Origin: a virus
Virus record (IMG/VR): IMGVR_UViG_3300033148_006741
Span: 1 to 40,104 of that record
DNA length: 40,104 nt
Direction: 5' to 3' (one strand)
Positions within the stretch are counted from its first letter, which is position 1; each line of letters starts with the position of its first letter. The notes beneath the pieces are model-generated. The model did not search any database and was not told the origin of the DNA. It worked only from the letters and a program-made list of their open reading frames with translations. Shown piece after piece: positions 39,084 to 40,104 of the stretch. A program made the translations under genes and the position numbers.

Positions 39084-39575
39084 TTATTTTTGTTTGGCTT
39101 GAAACATCTGCGTTAACCCCGAGGCTGCTGCCCCGCCTAATGGGCCTCCTGCTGCTGTTCCAATTCCACCAGCTAATGGCCCTAGTAAGTTGCCCAATGG
39201 TGAATCACTCGGTCGTTGGAATGTATTCATAATTGGAGAAGTAGCAAGACCAGCTTGTCTATTAAGGGAACCCTCTTGTGCTCCTGCTATCAGTTGTGCC
39301 AACTGACCGCTTAGTCCCGTTTCAAGATCCGCACCAGCCTGAACACCAGCTCTGCCAACTGCACCACTTCTAGCTCCACCACCAGCTATGAAACGCTCCT
39401 GGATGCCAGGTAGTGTCTGTTGCTGAAATTGCTGTCGTGCAGGATCTCCCACCGACGTCTGAAACATATCAACAAGCTGTGCAGGATCAAATTCCTGAGA
39501 CAATCTAGTAAATAGTTGTTGTTGCTCGGGAGAAAGTCCGCTGACTTGCTCAATACCACCTTTTGTTCCACCCAT
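39084..39575 (-). CDS. Small virion protein next to the portal
   Basis: 163 residues. PEQQQLFTRLSQEFDPAQLVDMFQTSVG, then QQFQQQTLPGIQERFIAGGGARSGAVGRAG and a Gly/Ala-rich C-terminus (LLGPLAGGIGTAAGGPLGGAAASG). This Q..lPgI..rF.....rSgA motif is common in small podovirus virion proteins that accompany the portal. The Gly/Ala tail may interact with membrane during ejection. Function unknown; a structural role is inferred. Confidence 0.6.
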   Translation of the reverse strand: MGGTKGGIEQVSGLSPEQQQLFTRLSQEFDPAQLVDMFQTSVGDPARQQFQQQTLPGIQERFIAGGGARSGAVGRAGVQAGADLETGLSGQLAQLIAGAQEGSLNRQAGLATSPIMNTFQRPSDSPLGNLLGPLAGGIGTAAGGPLGGAAASGLTQMFQAKQK

Positions 39576-39576
39576 T

Positions 39577-39990
39577 TCATTCCTCCTTTCTTGTATATTC
39601 TAATAAAACTTGCTCAGACCTCTTGAATCCCATTCTCTCAAAAAGTGCCGGTCTGTCTGTTATCCACAAGGCTTTCTCTAATTTGAGATTGTCAAACACA
39701 TCATGCAAAAATTCTGAAGCTAACTCCACCATCTCTCCACTGCCCCATAACTCTTTATCCACACTCAGTAAGTTGATAAATAAGACCTTCTCTAATAAAT
39801 TGACCTCTGACCATAGAAAACCCTTAATCATATTGCTATCCGACATCAGCAAATAAAGCAAATGCGTTGGACTCTGTAAAGCCACTCCCATAAATTGATA
39901 GAAACCCTCAACATCAAAGTCCTTGTTAGGCAACTGCTCGATGAGATGCCTCGGGATGAAATTCTGATTGAAACAACGCTCAAATTTCAT
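39577..39990 (-). CDS. GNAT-like protein of the virion module
   Basis: 137 residues. Core helices and strands, and the C-terminal LEKALWITDRPALFERMGFKRSEQVLLEYTR resemble the last part of a GNAT acetyltransferase (W.TD.....lyek.GFk...), similar to the GNAT-like proteins near virion genes in T7-like phages. The acetyl-CoA-binding Q/RxxGxG/A loop is not clear (INLLSVDKELWGSGEMVELA could be it), so catalysis is uncertain. ATG overlaps the stop of the following partial gene. Confidence 0.55.
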   Translation of the reverse strand: MKFERCFNQNFIPRHLIEQLPNKDFDVEGFYQFMGVALQSPTHLLYLLMSDSNMIKGFLWSEVNLLEKVLFINLLSVDKELWGSGEMVELASEFLHDVFDNLKLEKALWITDRPALFERMGFKRSEQVLLEYTRKEE

Positions 39991-40104
39991 GTGTCTGCCT
40001 GTCCTATGTAACGGATACTGCCAGATATTGAAAATATCTGGTCATCATCTATCTGAACAATTGCACTCACCCCAGCAGCATCACACGCTACTATCTCAAG
40101 ATAA
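39987..40104 (-). CDS. Small phage protein cut by the window edge
   Basis: The C-terminal 38 codons (LEIVACDAAGVSAIVQIDDD...SISGSIRYIGQADT) end in a TGA overlapping the next ATG. If base 40104 is joined to base 1, it starts at an ATG (bases 9-11) with GAGGAAG just before it, 42 residues in all, overlapping the end of the connector-like gene. Not recognised beyond a likely small beta protein of the head-tail module. Confidence 0.55.
   Translation of the reverse strand, partial: YLEIVACDAAGVSAIVQIDDDQIFSISGSIRYIGQADT

Overview
The window reads as an AT-rich double-stranded DNA tailed bacteriophage of podovirus type. The evidence is a large terminase, an N4-gp56-type major capsid protein with a scaffold protein, a P22-like portal, ejection-type proteins and a set of long tail fibres, with no baseplate, sheath or tape-measure genes. 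Strong AGGAGG-type ribosome binding sites, sigma70-like promoters and two lipoprotein-like genes point to a bacterial host. The host itself cannot be named from the sequence. The two window ends fit together: the gene cut at base 1 would stop two codons past the join, and the gene cut at base 40104 would gain an ATG at bases 9-11. The window is therefore probably one complete circular or circularly permuted genome of about 40.1 kb.

Layout. 1-8171 (minus): packaging and head genes, in transcription order small terminase, small proteins, large terminase, two small proteins, a regulatory gap, scaffold, capsid, a head-associated protein, an HNH intruder, a small protein and a connector-like protein running to the left edge. 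8361-10834 (plus): an operon of small early genes, including a J-domain protein. 10834-14226 (minus): a very compact operon of about 14 small genes whose start and stop codons nearly all overlap. 14227-14588: a divergent control region. 14589-15482 (plus): four small genes. 15485-17555 (minus): a DUF1064 nuclease, a DnaC-like helicase loader and an O-like initiator, preceded by an iteron-bearing region (17556-17865). 17866-18434 (minus): a Cro-like HTH protein and a SpoVG-domain protein with an SSB-like tail. 18435-18669: a divergent switch. 18670-21023 (plus): Erf annealase, YqaJ exonuclease, a broken HNH endonuclease, a small membrane protein and a lipoprotein. 21165-39990 (minus): three tandem fibre paralogues, a fibre chaperone, a 1158-residue fibre, a small structural protein, then (after a plus-strand moron at 28311-28631 and an HNH gene) a 756-residue fibre, a split ejection protein, a Q-rich virion protein, the portal, a small virion protein and a GNAT-like protein.

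How it works together. The replication genes recruit the host replisome: the initiator binds the origin and the loader delivers the host helicase. No DNA polymerase, primase or RNA polymerase is seen. Erf with YqaJ forms a Red-like recombination pair. Structural genes appear to be driven from at least two late control regions (4592-4974 and 28078-28310) that share a TTCACCTTTT/TTAAAAT-type motif. No integrase, endolysin or holin could be recognised. The most notable signals are two closely similar J-domains (one early protein, one inside the ejection protein), the SpoVG/SSB-tail protein, the terminase operon flanked by two inward-blocking terminators, strand-specific ribosome-binding cassettes, three tandem receptor-binding paralogues, and a 31-bp tandem duplication splitting the ejection gene.
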